Shown here: positions 5,335 through 5,776 of the stretch, piece by piece | How positions within the stretch are numbered: position 1 is the stretch's first letter | Layout of the letters: each line of letters starts with the position of its first letter | NCBI GenBank assembly: GCA_009783975.1 | Contig: WRCL01000143.1 | Coordinates: 1 to 5,776 of the forward strand | Length of the DNA stretch: 5,776 bases | From: Micrococcales bacterium | GTDB taxonomy: Bacteria; Actinomycetota; Actinomycetes; Actinomycetales; Cellulomonadaceae | Direction: 5' to 3' | Made by a program: the position numbers and the translations under genes | Notes under the pieces: generated by a model | The model's database searches: none | The model's input: the letters and a program-made list of their open reading frames with translations, nothing else | What the model was told of the DNA's origin: nothing

Positions 5335-5776
5335 GTGGTTGACGACGTGATCGCTGGACGCTATCGCGTCGACCAGGTGTTGCCTGACGACGTCCCTGCT
5401 GCTGCGACGTCCAAGGCGACCGACACGATCTTGGGGCGCACGGTGCTCGTGCGCGTGCTGCCCTCTGACCGCCCTGCGCTGCTGGACGCCGCGCGCCGCG
5501 CCGCGTTGGTCACCGACGCGCGCCTGGCGCGGGTGCTCGACGTGGGGACGCTGCCTGACGGACGCGGGTATGTCATCAACGAGCAGGTCTCAGGCACGTC
5601 GTTGACCACGATGCTCGCACGCGGCCCGTTGTCGCCGGGTGTGGCCCGGTCGGTCATCGGCGAGACCGCGTCGGCGATCGACGTGGCCCGGCGCCGGGGC
5701 GTGCACCACCTTGCTCTGCGTCCGTCGGTCGTCCACGTCGCACCTGACGGACGGGTGGTCCTCACCGGGCTCGCCC
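5335..5776 (+). CDS. MviN-type pseudokinase (protein kinase-like), N-terminal part
   Basis: The first 147 residues of a protein kinase-like domain; the gene continues past the right edge. It begins IAGRYRVDQVL, the usual opening of actinobacterial Ser/Thr kinase domains, but lacks the Gly-rich loop. The beta-3 VAVK lysine position reads VLVRVL, with R40. The catalytic loop is GVHHLALRPSVVHVAPDG (122-139) in place of the HRD motif and its catalytic aspartate, and the DFG region reads VVLTGLA. All key catalytic residues seen so far are missing, so it should be catalytically dead. This matches the pseudokinase domain that in M. tuberculosis is the C-terminal half of MviN and, when phosphorylated by PknB, binds the FHA domain of FhaA. 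Here it is a separate protein in the same reading frame as murJ, after two stop codons and a 186-base gap. No membrane segment is visible in this part; any anchor would lie downstream. Confidence 0.87.
   Translation, partial: MVDDVIAGRYRVDQVLPDDVPAAATSKATDTILGRTVLVRVLPSDRPALLDAARRAALVTDARLARVLDVGTLPDGRGYVINEQVSGTSLTTMLARGPLSPGVARSVIGETASAIDVARRRGVHHLALRPSVVHVAPDGRVVLTGLA

Noticed and set aside
3948..5342. 464-residue + strand open frame overlapping murJ and the gap
   Set aside because: Arg/Gly/Ala-rich frame-shifted reading of murJ with no domain; it only looks long because stops are rare at this GC.
5256..5342. 28-codon leader peptide starting at ATG 5256 and overlapping the pseudokinase start
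   Set aside because: The overlap is attractive for coupling, but there is no clear ribosome site and the peptide (MGARRGAALGWLAYVLASG...) has no regulatory codon run.

Overview
The window is high-GC DNA (very roughly 70% by eye) with strong G/C preference at third codon positions, read almost entirely on the + strand. It holds the conserved actinobacterial block NUDIX hydrolase - DUF6049 membrane protein - MurJ (MviN) lipid II flippase - MviN-type pseudokinase. In Mycobacterium tuberculosis the matching genes are mutT4 (Rv3908), Rv3909 and the MviN-pseudokinase fusion Rv3910, followed by sigM and the trx and par genes. The organism is therefore an actinomycete. The protein sequences and the unfused pseudokinase suggest Micrococcales, perhaps near Cellulomonadaceae, but that finer placement is only an impression.

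Layout. Bases 1-113 are an upstream region with a TAGAGT -10-like hexamer placed so that the mRNA could start at the ATG of the NUDIX gene (leaderless start). The NUDIX gene (114-653), the DUF6049 gene (650-2800) and murJ (2797-5148) are joined by two ATGA stop/start overlaps, so they form one operon that is probably translationally coupled. A 186-base gap (5149-5334) follows, with a direct repeat, a perfect 10-bp hairpin and a second stem. The pseudokinase gene starts at GTG 5335 behind a clear GGAGG and runs off the right edge.

How the genes fit together. MurJ moves the peptidoglycan precursor lipid II across the membrane. In mycobacteria a cytoplasmic pseudokinase domain attached to MurJ is phosphorylated by PknB and recruits FhaA, which restrains peptidoglycan synthesis. 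Here the pseudokinase is a separate gene and MurJ instead carries a proline-rich N-terminal tail of about 225 residues. The DUF6049 protein is a secreted-type, single-pass protein facing outward and is probably an envelope partner of MurJ, though its function is not established. The NUDIX enzyme is a housekeeping nucleotide hydrolase.

The locus is conserved; I see no mobile element, CRISPR array, RNA gene or new defence-like system. The most unusual features are a 36-bp in-frame tandem repeat in the cytoplasmic tail of the DUF6049 protein, the long MurJ tail with an embedded non-proline motif, and the structured gap between murJ and the pseudokinase, where the two genes share a reading frame broken by two stop codons.
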